Shown here: piece after piece, positions 15,874-24,316 of the stretch
Layout: every line of letters begins with the position of its first letter
Position numbering within the stretch: the first letter of the stretch is position 1
Source of the DNA: an uncultured Oscillospiraceae bacterium
Lineage (GTDB): Bacteria; Bacillota; Clostridia; Oscillospirales; Acutalibacteraceae
Direction of reading: 5' to 3'
Assembly (NCBI GenBank): GCA_900549825.1
Contig: URQB01000001.1
Span: 196,943-260,942 of the forward strand
DNA: 64,000 bases
Translations under genes and position numbers: made by a program
The notes under the pieces: generated by a model
What the model was told of the DNA's origin: nothing
Databases searched by the model: none
What the model saw: only the letters and a program-made list of their open reading frames with translations

Positions 15874-17907
15874 TTAATTCACCTCTGCATCGATTTGGTT
15901 ATTACAATTTCTAGCTATACATGTATAAATTAATGTGCCGTCATCTTGCAATTGAAGCTCCATTTGGCTTCCACATTTAGGACAAACAGGAGTCGCAAGA
16001 TATTTTCTTTGGGGCATATAGGGAGGCATTATTAATAAATCCTTATATTCATCAAAAGCAGTTTTAATCGATTGTTCTATCCTTTTTTCATTAGGTAGCG
16101 GAGTATATCCGATTAAACTAAAAGCATTATTAACCAAACTTTGTAATTTCAAAATTAAATCGTCTGCTTCTAAGTCTGCTAATGATATACCAATTTGACT
16201 GTTGTTAATAGGCTTATCAATTCCACCAAACCCCATATCTAATACTATGTTACTATATTTTTTGTTAGTGGCCCATGCAGCTCCAGTTTCAGCAATACAG
16301 ACATTGGAATTATAAAAAGACTTGCTGAATAAGAAAATTACATATAGATCATCTCTAAAACAGTCTTTTAAATAATTATATATATCCTGATCATAAGGAA
16401 CCCCTAACTCGGTCATAGATGTAAAAATTATATTTTCTCTAATATCCATTCCAGAAAGTTCAAAACAGCGAACTAAAAATTTACCGAATATTGCACATTC
16501 TGTTTTGTGGCTGATAAATATTTTTTTGGTCGTATTAGAGAGATTGATCGCACGTCCAAATTGAAATAATTCTTCCTGGAAATCTTGTTGCTCTTGCAAA
16601 GAGAATTTTTCTTGAATAGCACGTTGCGTCTTTGGTGATTGTGCTTCAAACTTTATCTTTATATTGGCAGCACCCTGTAACTCTCCGTCTTTCTTCTTTT
16701 GCTTATTAATTGCCTCTTTTTTTCTAGTTATAAATGAAACTACATCGGTTATTACTCTGATTAACTGAACATATCGCTGATCTGTTTCATCATAACCTCT
16801 TCGGTTACTTATAGCCATATCAGACAAATCGTCATCTTCAAAAAGATCAACGTATATTTCACCTATTATATAAGCATCGGCGATTCGGTTAGTTTGCACT
16901 TTAGGCAAAATATCGAACTCTCCAATTTTACCTCTTGAAAAAACTGTAATTCGATTGTCCGTTATAGAAACTTCAAACTTTGTTTTACCCTCACTTTCGT
17001 AACTGGTCTTTACAAAATTTTTAAAAGAAGGTCTCTCGTGAATTGTTCCTAACCAACCTTTAAAACTAAAATTCACATTCGTTTCAATCCCATTTTTATC
17101 TAAAACTGAAATCTGATAGGGCATAATCTGAAACTTTTTTTCAGCACATAAATCATCATATCTCTTTAAATATTTATACTTTTGGGAGATGGAGTTGGAT
17201 TTTACAAGCTGAATCTTTTGTGAAAATTCATCTCCAAATGTAACTATAGTATCCATATAGTTAAAGAAGTCTAATTCTTTTCGCGATAACTCATGAAAGT
17301 CCTCATTGTTTCTTCTAACAAAAATTTTAAAGTCTTCTTCATTTACTTCAAATGTGCGTGTTAGGCGATTAATTATATAGTTTAAACTTCTCGAAATATC
17401 CTTTTGGATATTTCGCAAAACGATCATGGTTCCAGAACCTGATGGAGAAAGAAACTCTGGCGAAAAGTTTACTTTGGAATCATCTAACGACTCGGGATCA
17501 CTATCATGCAAAGTGATTTGATCAAAATCAAGTCGACATGCAGCAACTTCTCCATTACAAATAGAAAAAACATCCACTACTTTTGCCAAAGAAAAAACAG
17601 CTAGTTTTCCAATCCCTTTACGACCAAGAACCTTTCTGCCGGATGGAGAAAGGGGGTGTTCCATTCTTCTATTCTGTCCTATATTTAAGAATCGAGAATT
17701 AACTTCACTAGGAGTCATTCCAATCCCATTATCTTGTACTGTAATGGTTGCAGGATTTTTAGTATTGATGGTCAACCAAACTTTTTTTGCGTCAGCGTCA
17801 TATGCATTTTGGACTAATTCGGAAATTATACTAGGAGTGTCTCCATATAGTTGAGCACCAAGAAGGCGTAACACCTTTTTGTCTATATTTATTTTATAAG
17901 AATACAT
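15874..17907 (-). CDS. GHKL (Hsp90/MutL-like) ATPase with TIR domain and C-terminal zinc ribbon
   Basis: The 677-residue protein joins three modules. Residues 1-110 hold the GHKL ATP site: ELVQNAYDADAK (N-box, Glu30/Asn34), DNGIGM (59-64), GRKGIGK (95-101). A middle transducer-like region follows. A TIR domain runs from about 462 (KIFISHKTE) with FLFSKSFYNSNVCIAETGAAW, Glu540 being the expected NADase glutamate. The C-terminus has CPKC and CIARNC, a zinc ribbon. MutL/MORC-type GHKL ATPases are known partners of restriction-modification genes, and TIR domains often act as NAD-consuming effectors in phage defence. It converges on dcm and has its own promoter and GGGAGGGAG ribosome binding site. 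I infer a defence effector or sensor-effector. Confidence 0.85.
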   Translation of the reverse strand: MYSYKINIDKKVLRLLGAQLYGDTPSIISELVQNAYDADAKKVWLTINTKNPATITVQDNGIGMTPSEVNSRFLNIGQNRRMEHPLSPSGRKVLGRKGIGKLAVFSLAKVVDVFSICNGEVAACRLDFDQITLHDSDPESLDDSKVNFSPEFLSPSGSGTMIVLRNIQKDISRSLNYIINRLTRTFEVNEEDFKIFVRRNNEDFHELSRKELDFFNYMDTIVTFGDEFSQKIQLVKSNSISQKYKYLKRYDDLCAEKKFQIMPYQISVLDKNGIETNVNFSFKGWLGTIHERPSFKNFVKTSYESEGKTKFEVSITDNRITVFSRGKIGEFDILPKVQTNRIADAYIIGEIYVDLFEDDDLSDMAISNRRGYDETDQRYVQLIRVITDVVSFITRKKEAINKQKKKDGELQGAANIKIKFEAQSPKTQRAIQEKFSLQEQQDFQEELFQFGRAINLSNTTKKIFISHKTECAIFGKFLVRCFELSGMDIRENIIFTSMTELGVPYDQDIYNYLKDCFRDDLYVIFLFSKSFYNSNVCIAETGAAWATNKKYSNIVLDMGFGGIDKPINNSQIGISLADLEADDLILKLQSLVNNAFSLIGYTPLPNEKRIEQSIKTAFDEYKDLLIMPPYMPQRKYLATPVCPKCGSQMELQLQDDGTLIYTCIARNCNNQIDAEVN

Positions 17908-17939
17908 GACGCTCCCTCCCTATATAATGATCCATTCTG

Positions 17940-17968
17940 ATTATACGACATTTTTTGATTTTTTTCAA
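17940..17968 (-). promoter_or_regulatory. Sigma-A promoter of the GHKL-TIR gene
   Basis: On the minus strand TTGAAA (17968-17963), 17 bases, TATAAT (17945-17940), 32 bases upstream of the ATG. Confidence 0.8.
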
Positions 17969-18045
17969 TAATACAATTACAATAAATATTCAGAAAGACA
18001 TTTCTCGTGCTTTTTTGGGAGGTATGAATTCGATGTAAGGAAAGG

Positions 18046-18105
18046 GGCATCTAAAGTGTCCACCCCTTCCAAATGGAGTAGACACTTTAGATGCCTACTC
18101 CATTT
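18046..18105 (+). promoter_or_regulatory. Overlapping, mutually exclusive hairpins (attenuator-like)
   Basis: GGCATCTAAAGTGTC (18046-18060) pairs perfectly with 18081-18095. AAATGGAGTAG (18071-18081) pairs perfectly with CTACTCCATTT (18095-18105), directly followed by a T run. The second stem lies in the loop and 3' flank of the first, so the two are alternative or form a pseudoknot. The second looks like a terminator. No intact downstream gene is left on this strand, only a TnpV remnant. Confidence 0.55.
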
Positions 18106-18268
18106 TTTTCAGTATTCATGCGGGTTTGCGGGCTTTTTTCTTTTTAAAAAAGGTTAAGGACCCTTTGCTTAACCCCACTTAAGGAAGTTTGATTTTTGCA
18201 ATCAGCCGAAATGATTGAATTGTAAGTAAAATAATTAAATCAATCGGAGGAATTATCTCAAATCGTTA

Positions 18269-18612
18269 TGTGAAAGAACAAATGGAACTTATACACAGGT
18301 TGGAGATGTCGGTATACTTAATCTTATTTCGGTAGATACAAACTATGAAATAGGTTTTGGGGACAAAGACATAGAGATTATTTAAAAGACAATCATAGAA
18401 TTATCTCTTAACCTCTTGCAAACTCAATTCTTAATCTGCGCGATATTGATGTCAGAGCGAGTAAACAATATGATTTATTGATTCATCAATTTGCATAAGG
18501 GCAAGGTATTACAGAGCAACTTAAAGCAGAAAATCAAATGCTTTGGGTGCAGATGATGAACAATATAGCAAATCAGGCAAGAGAAATAATATATAATGAT
18601 AGCAACGCTTAA
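18269..18612 (+). pseudogene. TnpV-like transposon protein remnant
   Basis: CGGAGG lies about 20 bases before an ATG at 18268 that is followed at once by a stop. In a shifted frame NGTYTQVGDVGILNL matches a TnpV N-terminus. After internal stops and shifts, GQGITEQLKAENQMLWVQMM to the TAA at 18612 matches its C-terminus. TnpV is an accessory protein of Tn4451-type and related elements. Several frameshifts make it non-functional. It sits next to a serine recombinase, as expected for that element type. Confidence 0.7.
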
Positions 18613-18657
18613 CAAGGGCACACAGGCCATAGTATAAAGCGTAAAGAGTAAAAATTT

Positions 18658-20163
18658 TCAGATTTTCCACTCAAACGAAACGCGGTCGCTGGTGGCGTGG
18701 ACCTGGGACAAAATAATATCCGTTACCTGCCGTCGGTCCTCAAAATCAATCGTGTCCCAGTTCTCCAGATGGGCAGACAGAAGCTCAATTTTTTGCGGGG
18801 AGATCGTTTCGGCGTTCAGCGCCGCGATTTCCTTTATCAGCCGTTGGCGGTTGGCGTCCAGTTCCTCAATTTTCACGTTGGCGTAGGACAGCAAAACCGC
18901 GTTAGCCTCGGTCAGAGTGTTCAGCAGTTTTTCAATTTCGTCCTCCACTTGGGCAAGCTCCACATTCAAGGCGGTCAGCCTGGGATTGACAGTCGTTGCC
19001 TTGGCGGTTAAAGTTTGAAATTCGGAGAGCTTTTTCACCATTTCCCCGTAAACAAATTTCTCAAACTCCGCCGTCCGAAGCGTCCCGCAGCCCTCACAGC
19101 TTTTGTTGTCTGCCCGCTTGGAGCACCGAAGATACTGCGTCCCCGCAGGGTTGCCCACACTCATAAGGGCATACCCACAACGCCCACACTTGATTTTCCC
19201 GGCTAGCCAGGTATTTCGGGCCTTGCGCCCGCCCTGGAACGTGATATTTGCCAGCAGCTTCTTTCGGCACCGCAGCCAGGTATCGGCGGAGACAATGCCC
19301 TCGCTAGGAGCCAGTACAAGGATCTGTCCCCGCAGGTCCTTGTTTTTTCGCTCCTGCACGTCCCGGCCCTGGTAGAGATAGCAACCGTTTGTCCCGGCAA
19401 AGTCCGCCGCGTCATTGACCACCACGGCCCCTTGGCCCTTGAAAAACTCGTACAGCTCCAAATCGGCCTGGGCGTAAATCGGGTTGCGGAGGAGCTGGGA
19501 GATAAAGCCCCGTTTCAATTCCTTACCGTAAATCAGGATATTGTTTTCAGCGAAGTACCGGGCAATATCCCCAAACGATGTGGACGGCTCGGCATACATC
19601 TCGAACATCAGTCGGGCGACATTCGCCGTGGCGGGGTCTGGCACCATCATTTTTGTGCGGATGCCCTGGAGGGTGGTAGGCTCCAGTTTGAAACCGAAAG
19701 GAGCCGCGCCGCTCATGTGGAAGCCCCGCTGACACCGGGAGTAGTAAGCGTCGGTCACACGCTTCTGGATCGTTTCGCGTTCCAGTTGAGCAAACACGAT
19801 ACAGATGTTTAACATAGCTCGCCCCATCGGTGTGGAGGTATCAAATTTTTCCGTGGAGGAAACAAACTCCACATTGTATTCCTGGAACAGCTCCATCATG
19901 GTTGCGAAGTCCAGAATGGAACGGCTGATACGGTCCAGCTTGTAAACCACCACCCGGCGAATCAGGCCCCGCCTGATGTCTGCCATCAACTCCTGGAAGT
20001 GAGGGCGGTCCGTGTTCTTGCCGGAAAATCCTTTGTCCTTATAGTCCTTGAAATTCCCTCCCCTTAACTCGTACTTGCAAAACTCAATTTGACTTTCAAT
20101 GCTGATACTGTCCTTGCGATCTACGGACCGTCTGGCGTAGATAGCGTCGATACGGTTTTCCAT
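18658..20163 (-). CDS. Large serine site-specific recombinase
   Basis: The 501-residue protein starts MENRIDAIYARRSVDRKDSI; Ser13 in YARRSVD is the expected nucleophile. The resolvase domain (about 1-150) has SIESQIEFC, GFSGKNTDRPHFQELM, YKLDRISRS and STPMGRAMLN. A recombinase domain follows, then a zinc ribbon (KCGRCGYAL with a downstream CxGCG) and a C-terminal coiled coil. AAAGGAGC precedes ATG at 20163; a longer form to 20199 lacks support. It should excise or integrate the mobile element. It is intact and close to the small gene at 20255. Confidence 0.93.
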   Translation of the reverse strand: MENRIDAIYARRSVDRKDSISIESQIEFCKYELRGGNFKDYKDKGFSGKNTDRPHFQELMADIRRGLIRRVVVYKLDRISRSILDFATMMELFQEYNVEFVSSTEKFDTSTPMGRAMLNICIVFAQLERETIQKRVTDAYYSRCQRGFHMSGAAPFGFKLEPTTLQGIRTKMMVPDPATANVARLMFEMYAEPSTSFGDIARYFAENNILIYGKELKRGFISQLLRNPIYAQADLELYEFFKGQGAVVVNDAADFAGTNGCYLYQGRDVQERKNKDLRGQILVLAPSEGIVSADTWLRCRKKLLANITFQGGRKARNTWLAGKIKCGRCGYALMSVGNPAGTQYLRCSKRADNKSCEGCGTLRTAEFEKFVYGEMVKKLSEFQTLTAKATTVNPRLTALNVELAQVEDEIEKLLNTLTEANAVLLSYANVKIEELDANRQRLIKEIAALNAETISPQKIELLSAHLENWDTIDFEDRRQVTDIILSQVHATSDRVSFEWKI

Positions 20164-20254
20164 GATAGCTCCTTTCCTGTCGGGAAATGGAGCTGCCAAC
20201 CTTTACAAGTATATTATACCAAAGACAGCCCCAAGGCACAAGGATGCCGCCCGG

Positions 20255-20443
20255 TCAGCGCATTTCGGCTCGGCCCGGTGCGTACTTGCGGAACACAGTG
20301 TAAAGCCCCGCCTCGATCTCCCGCTTGCGTTTGTCCCGCATCTTGGGGGCGAGAATGGGGGTCAGGTTTTCCACGGTGATGGTCCGGCCCTGGAAAGAGG
20401 CCGTTTTCACTTCTTTGTGATAATTGGTTCGGATGTGCGGCAT
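20255..20443 (-). CDS. Small conserved mobile-element protein
   Basis: The 62-residue basic protein (starts MPHIRTNYHKEVKTASFQGR) has a perfect AGGAGG 6 bases before ATG. It lies 91 bases upstream of the recombinase on the same strand. Similar short proteins recur in Firmicute conjugative and mobilizable elements. No function is known to me. Confidence 0.75.
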   Translation of the reverse strand: MPHIRTNYHKEVKTASFQGRTITVENLTPILAPKMRDKRKREIEAGLYTVFRKYAPGRAEMR

Positions 20444-20553
20444 ATTTTATCCTCCTGTGTAACACGGGGGTCTTTAAGCGAACAAGTTTCCCTCTTGTCC
20501 CGTGGGGGAACGCAGAAAGGCGGCGCAGAAGCGCCGCCCTTCAACCTTGCCCC

Positions 20554-20578
20554 ACTTCTGGACACGGTGACCAGAAGT
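20554..20578. repeat. Dispersed palindrome, copy 1
   Basis: A 25-base near-perfect palindrome, ACTTCTGG-N9-CCAGAAGT with core ACACGGTGA. A separate GGCGGCGC-AGAA-GCGCCGCC hairpin lies just upstream at 20519-20538. The 515-base gap (20444-20958) between genes holds nothing else I can identify. Confidence 0.8.
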
Positions 20579-20958
20579 CCAGCGAGAATAAATCCATTTC
20601 GATCCATGATTGCGCCGTATTTGCCACGCGCCCCGGCACAGGGGAGCATCCCAGGCCGCCGGCGGCACCGGCTGTCATAACTCCGCAGGATTGCGAAGTT
20701 CCCCCGCAAGTCTATGGGAGGGCGTGAGCAAGTTTCATTATCCCCCGCGCTGTCATCGCGCCCGGCTTGCCAGGGCCGGGTCAAAGGCTGGCGTTGGTCG
20801 CTCGGCCCGCTTTTGTCACCTCCTCAAGCGGGCTGTCCTGGCGGCGCGCCTTTTGTCGCTGTTCACGCAGGTTTTGTGCCTGGAATACTGTGTATTCAGT
20901 TGTCCTTGATATATAAGCCTCCTTACCTATCAGGCGGGAAAAGAGCCGTTTTTACTCC

Positions 20959-21381
20959 CTACCTATAAAAATTTTTCAAAATTTCCGCAAGATTTTTTAC
21001 ACCCCGGCGGATACTGCTGCAAACCGCGCTTTCCGCCACGTTTTCAGCGCGGGCAATTTCGGTTTTGCTCTTGCCCAGGATGTAATGGGCATATACCCTC
21101 CGGGCCTGGATGGGCGGGAGTTGATCAATGGCGGCATAGAGGATGGAGCGGTTTTCCTCGTCCAGAATGATCTCCTCCGGGCTCAGGGGCGGGAACATCA
21201 CATCCGGCTCAAAGCCGGGGTCAACGTCCAGGGAGCACTCGCCGCGCTCCCGCTTGCGGCATTTGTAGCTGTCACACTGACGGCCCCCGGTGGAGAGGGT
21301 AACGGCGATTTCGTCGGAAACTTCCAGGATGATATTTTCGGTCAGGTGGGGATAATAGCGGTTCAATTTGATGATTGTCAT
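20959..21381 (-). CDS. Sigma-70 family RNA polymerase sigma factor (element-encoded)
   Basis: The 140-residue protein begins MTIIKLNRYYPHLTEN. Its C-terminal half resembles sigma region 4 (LPPIQARRVYAHYI, then a helix-turn-helix GKSKTEIARAENVAESAVC). GGAGG precedes ATG at 21381. Compact sigma-like proteins of this type are standard in Tn916-like and related elements and regulate transfer or excision genes. Target promoters are unknown. Confidence 0.85.
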   Translation of the reverse strand: MTIIKLNRYYPHLTENIILEVSDEIAVTLSTGGRQCDSYKCRKRERGECSLDVDPGFEPDVMFPPLSPEEIILDEENRSILYAAIDQLPPIQARRVYAHYILGKSKTEIARAENVAESAVCSSIRRGVKNLAEILKNFYR

Positions 21382-21465
21382 ATGTAACCTCCATTTCGAT
21401 ATTGGCGGAAAGGAGCAGATCGAAATGGAGGAGGCGGGGAGCGGCACCCAGGAGTGCCGTCCTCT

Positions 21466-21490
21466 GCCTCTGGACACGGTGTCTAGAGGC
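21466..21490. repeat. Dispersed palindrome, copy 2
   Basis: A 25-base palindrome, GCCTCTGG-N9-CTAGAGGC (one imperfect pair) with core ACACGGTGT. It lies upstream of the sigma factor gene. Confidence 0.8.
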
Positions 21491-21719
21491 ACCGCCGGAA
21501 TAGAAACACGCCCGCATAGCGCAAGGCTATACGGACGTGAGGGGGCGACGGAATATTACAATTTTCGCAGTTGCGGTCAGGGCTTCCCGTCAGCGGGGGT
21601 GGGCTTTTTTTGACAGCAAACTACAAGAAAAGGACATGGCAATACCTCCCGGATACCGCCGTGTCCTTAAAAATGGGCGACTTTAATACACCCTCTGTTT
21701 TCCATTTTTTCAAAAGAAA

Positions 21720-21755
21720 GCGGCGGCTTGAAATTTGATATTTCAAAACCGCCGC
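21720..21755 (-). terminator. Terminator hairpin downstream of the TrmO-like gene
   Basis: GCGGCGG (21720-21726) pairs with CCGCCGC (21749-21755), and TTGAAAT pairs with ATTTCAA inside. On the minus strand it is followed by TTTCTTTT. Two further hairpins flank it (21804-21827; 21630-21668), so transcription from merR-trmO should end here. Confidence 0.7.
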
Positions 21756-21855
21756 AAGGCTACTTGTTCTTTTGTTTAGGCGCACAGATACCAGCCGCCA
21801 GAACAACGGTTTTTTTATTTACCGTTGGGCAGATAATATTTTCTATATCAATGGC

Positions 21856-22335
21856 TTACTCAAAATTGAAAACCTGTTCCCAATCAAAGTAACCTGATTG
21901 TTCGGTACTTTTCGGCCAGTCACTACACCACATAGGCACGCCGGGGGCTTCTACCCTGTCAAGACTGGGAGTATAAGGTTTAATATCAAGTATAGGTGTA
22001 TCATTTTTTGCGTCAATGAAAGTGACTTGAATAATTCCTTGTTCAAAATCTATGTTGATAATTTCTACCGCTGTTAATGCGATAGGATTAGGCCGAAACG
22101 GTGATCTTGTAGCAAATACACCCATAACGGGCGGTGCCCCTTTATAGGGCTGTTCTGTTTGCAAAATATTGCGGTCTGTTTGATTGTCGCAATCGCTAAA
22201 CCACCATATCACGTTAATATGGCTAAATCCATCCAACGCAAGCAGTCCCGGAATGTATTCCGGGGCCAATTTAATAAACACCCCCTTTTCGTCATTTTCT
22301 ACTTTACCGATGGGCTTCAACTGATAATCTTGCAT
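21856..22335 (-). CDS. trmO: TrmO/TsaA-family tRNA m6t6A methyltransferase-like protein
   Basis: The 159-residue protein (MQDYQLKPIGKVENDEKGVF) matches the YaeB/TsaA fold of SAM-dependent enzymes that N6-methylate t6A37 in tRNA-Thr. FATRSPFRPNPIALTAVEI and LDIKPYTPSLD are the conserved segments. GGAGG precedes ATG at 22335. It is downstream of merR in a two-gene unit. On mobile elements such MerR/TsaA pairs look like cargo. Whether it modifies tRNA or another substrate is open. Confidence 0.85.
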   Translation of the reverse strand: MQDYQLKPIGKVENDEKGVFIKLAPEYIPGLLALDGFSHINVIWWFSDCDNQTDRNILQTEQPYKGAPPVMGVFATRSPFRPNPIALTAVEIINIDFEQGIIQVTFIDAKNDTPILDIKPYTPSLDRVEAPGVPMWCSDWPKSTEQSGYFDWEQVFNFE

Positions 22336-22434
22336 GGATATTCCTCCTTTTTTCGTTTGCAAGCCCAGTATAATACCTCACACCATGTCAGATACAAGAG
22401 GAAAAATGAAATTATCTGAATCTAAATAGAAATT

Positions 22435-23247
22435 TCATTTAAGCTCTAATGGTATTTGTAGTTCGGTCAAATACTTTTTTGGTTCACTCTCATTCCATGG
22501 CCCTCTATGCACGATTTGCCGCATAGGGCAGGACATCCGATATTTACTATTCTTTTGTAACCATTCAGCAAATGCGATATATGCCCCTTTAATATTTGAA
22601 AAATTGCCATATACCATTGTGCAAGCCATAATGGGAACAGCCTCCACTACACGGAAACGGAATGACGCTATATTCTCGTATATCTGGCTTACATGAGCGC
22701 ACAGTTCAATATCAACGTCCTGTTCCCTAAAGTCAGTATCGTGGCAGATGGTGAACGTACTTCCCGATATTTCTATCTTGTGTGTTCTCACAAAGGTGCA
22801 TAGCTCTTTCCATAAGTCACCCTCAGAATAGTACGTTGGCACAATCCTGCGTAAAGAGAGTACACAATACTCTGGAATTGATTTGATTGAAATGTTGTAA
22901 TGTAATTCACCGCGATCTCCTTGAATTTCCTTTTTTGCAACTGCTATTTTTAGCAATTTCTCTTGTGCAGTTTCTATTGTCTGTTCAATTTCTATCCGCT
23001 TTTTTTCAAGATAACCAAGGAGTGCGTCGTCATCCATTTCAAACGCACAAGAAATTTCTGAAACATTAAATCCGCTGTCACGCAGATACAATATCCTGTT
23101 TAAGCGAGGTATCTGCTCCACAGAGTATAATCGATGCCCCGTCCATTGATCCACTTCCGCCGGTTCCAAAAGGTTGGCCTCGTCATAATATCGAAGCATA
23201 CGGATAGATACTTGTGTCAACTTTGAGAATTCGCCTATTCTAAACAT
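22435..23247 (-). CDS. MerR-family regulator with GyrI-like effector domain
   Basis: The 270-residue protein begins MFRIGEFSKLTQVSIRMLRYYDEANLL, a MerR winged HTH (1-70). A dimerisation helix (about 75-120) follows, then a GyrI/BmrR-like C-terminal domain (from about 130), which usually binds small lipophilic compounds. AAGGAGG precedes ATG at 23247. An inverted repeat at 23291-23309 could be its operator. It lies 99 bases before the trmO-like gene. Confidence 0.9.
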   Translation of the reverse strand: MFRIGEFSKLTQVSIRMLRYYDEANLLEPAEVDQWTGHRLYSVEQIPRLNRILYLRDSGFNVSEISCAFEMDDDALLGYLEKKRIEIEQTIETAQEKLLKIAVAKKEIQGDRGELHYNISIKSIPEYCVLSLRRIVPTYYSEGDLWKELCTFVRTHKIEISGSTFTICHDTDFREQDVDIELCAHVSQIYENIASFRFRVVEAVPIMACTMVYGNFSNIKGAYIAFAEWLQKNSKYRMSCPMRQIVHRGPWNESEPKKYLTELQIPLELK

Positions 23248-23290
23248 GGTATTCCTCCTTGCCGATTTCCTGCTATCGAGCTTATCATAA

Positions 23291-23309
23291 CCTTGAGATA
23301 CTATCAAGG
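23291..23309. promoter_or_regulatory. Candidate MerR operator
   Basis: CCTTGA-N7-TCAAGG (23291-23309) is an inverted repeat 43 bases upstream of merR. On the plus strand it precedes a TTATAC box at 23315-23320. Confidence 0.5.
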
Positions 23310-23330
23310 CTGTGTTATACTCTGCGGAAT

Positions 23331-23435
23331 AGTGAAATTGATCGGATACTGAACGGCATGGACGAAAAAGAGCTTATTATCATGGAGAGTGCCGTAGAGG
23401 GCATCCGCAAAGCCCGTGAAATGGAGGGGACGTAA
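23331..23435 (+). pseudogene. Remnant of a small transposon protein (TnpW-like)
   Basis: A 34-residue tail (contains RILNGMDEKELIIMESAVEG) ends with TAA at 23433-23435 and has no start codon or ribosome binding site. The wording resembles the C-terminus of short TnpW-like proteins of Tn4451-type elements. The merR promoter region lies exactly at its 5' break, suggesting that the merR-trmO cargo inserted into it. Confidence 0.55.
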
Positions 23436-23563
23436 GGAAAACGTCGCCTCCGTTTTTTCGCGGTGTTTCCCGGGGAGCGCGTTAGCGGCAAGCAGGGCAA
23501 GTGTATAACACTTGCCATTTTCGTTCCGCGAAAATGCTTGTTGAGGTGCCCCCAAACCCGCCG

Positions 23564-23594
23564 GAAGCCTCTGGACACCGTGTCCAGAGGCTTC
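23564..23594. repeat. Dispersed palindrome, copy 3
   Basis: A perfect 31-base palindrome with arms GAAGCCTCTGGACAC and GTGTCCAGAGGCTTC around a single central base. It lies downstream of mobC on that gene's strand. Confidence 0.85.
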
Positions 23595-23638
23595 TGCTGT
23601 CTGCGGCCTCGTCGCTGACGCTCCTGGGCCTTATGCGC

Positions 23639-24040
23639 TTACAGTGCCACCACCTCCGAAAGTTTCTCCAGCAGTTCGGAGAGCGGCCTCCATAAATCCG
23701 CATAATCTTTTTGCAGAGATTTAATTTCTTCGGGGTAAACCCCGCCATAGATATTTGCCTGGACAGCGATTTGATTAAGGTTATTTGCACAACGTCGCTG
23801 CAAGGAAACGATCTCCTTAACAGGTACAAGGTCAAGATGGAGCACATAGCCGTTGAGGGCCATTTTCCGCATATAGGCCGAAAGGTTACGGATGCCAGCA
23901 TCCGCCATGCGCTCCCGGATTTTCGCCTGTTCGTCCGGGGACAGCCAGACACAGACGGACGTGCTCCGAATACGTTTTTTCCCAGCGACCAGCGTTGACT
24001 GGTTTTCGGACATATAAGACGTTGATTTTCTGCCGCTCAT
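23639..24040 (-). CDS. mobC: MobC-family mobilization accessory protein
   Basis: The 133-residue protein carries the relaxosome signature RSTSVCVWLSPDEQAKIRERM, then NLSAYMRKMALNGY and RRCANNLNQIAVQANIYG, matching MobC/BmgB. AGGAGG precedes ATG at 24040. MobC normally helps a relaxase at oriT and lies just upstream of it. No relaxase gene is present downstream, so the element has lost, or never had, its own mobilization enzyme. Confidence 0.88.
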   Translation of the reverse strand: MSGRKSTSYMSENQSTLVAGKKRIRSTSVCVWLSPDEQAKIRERMADAGIRNLSAYMRKMALNGYVLHLDLVPVKEIVSLQRRCANNLNQIAVQANIYGGVYPEEIKSLQKDYADLWRPLSELLEKLSEVVAL

Positions 24041-24316
24041 AGATACCTCCTGTAAATTCAGATGTTGACAGTATTTCGGTAAATCGGGCCTGGGGAATGA
24101 TACTACACCACCCCTCACAGAATCGGGGCCGGAAACCCTTGCGGGGCAAGGAATTGAAATTGCTAATTGTCCACACATCAGCCTTGGAAAGAAAACGATT
24201 TGAGAGGAAGCGGTTCGACCCTATCCCCCCGCCCTTTTCCTATCCAGGGAAAGGGCGCGACGGGGGATACATCCAGCAGAGCCTCCGTGGACGAAACGGG
24301 GAAAATGGGCAGGGTC

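Noticed and set aside
15874..17907. Housekeeping MutL
   Set aside because: The GHKL motifs fit, but the C-terminus is TIR plus zinc ribbon and not a MutL endonuclease/dimerisation domain, and there is no mutS nearby.
20407..20784. 125-codon frame in the gap upstream of the small mobile-element gene
   Set aside because: It spans two hairpins and a palindrome copy and has no proper ribosome binding site. It is better explained as non-coding spacer.
21621..21806. 61-codon frame downstream of the TrmO-like gene
   Set aside because: It lies over consecutive hairpins that work as terminators; no start signal.
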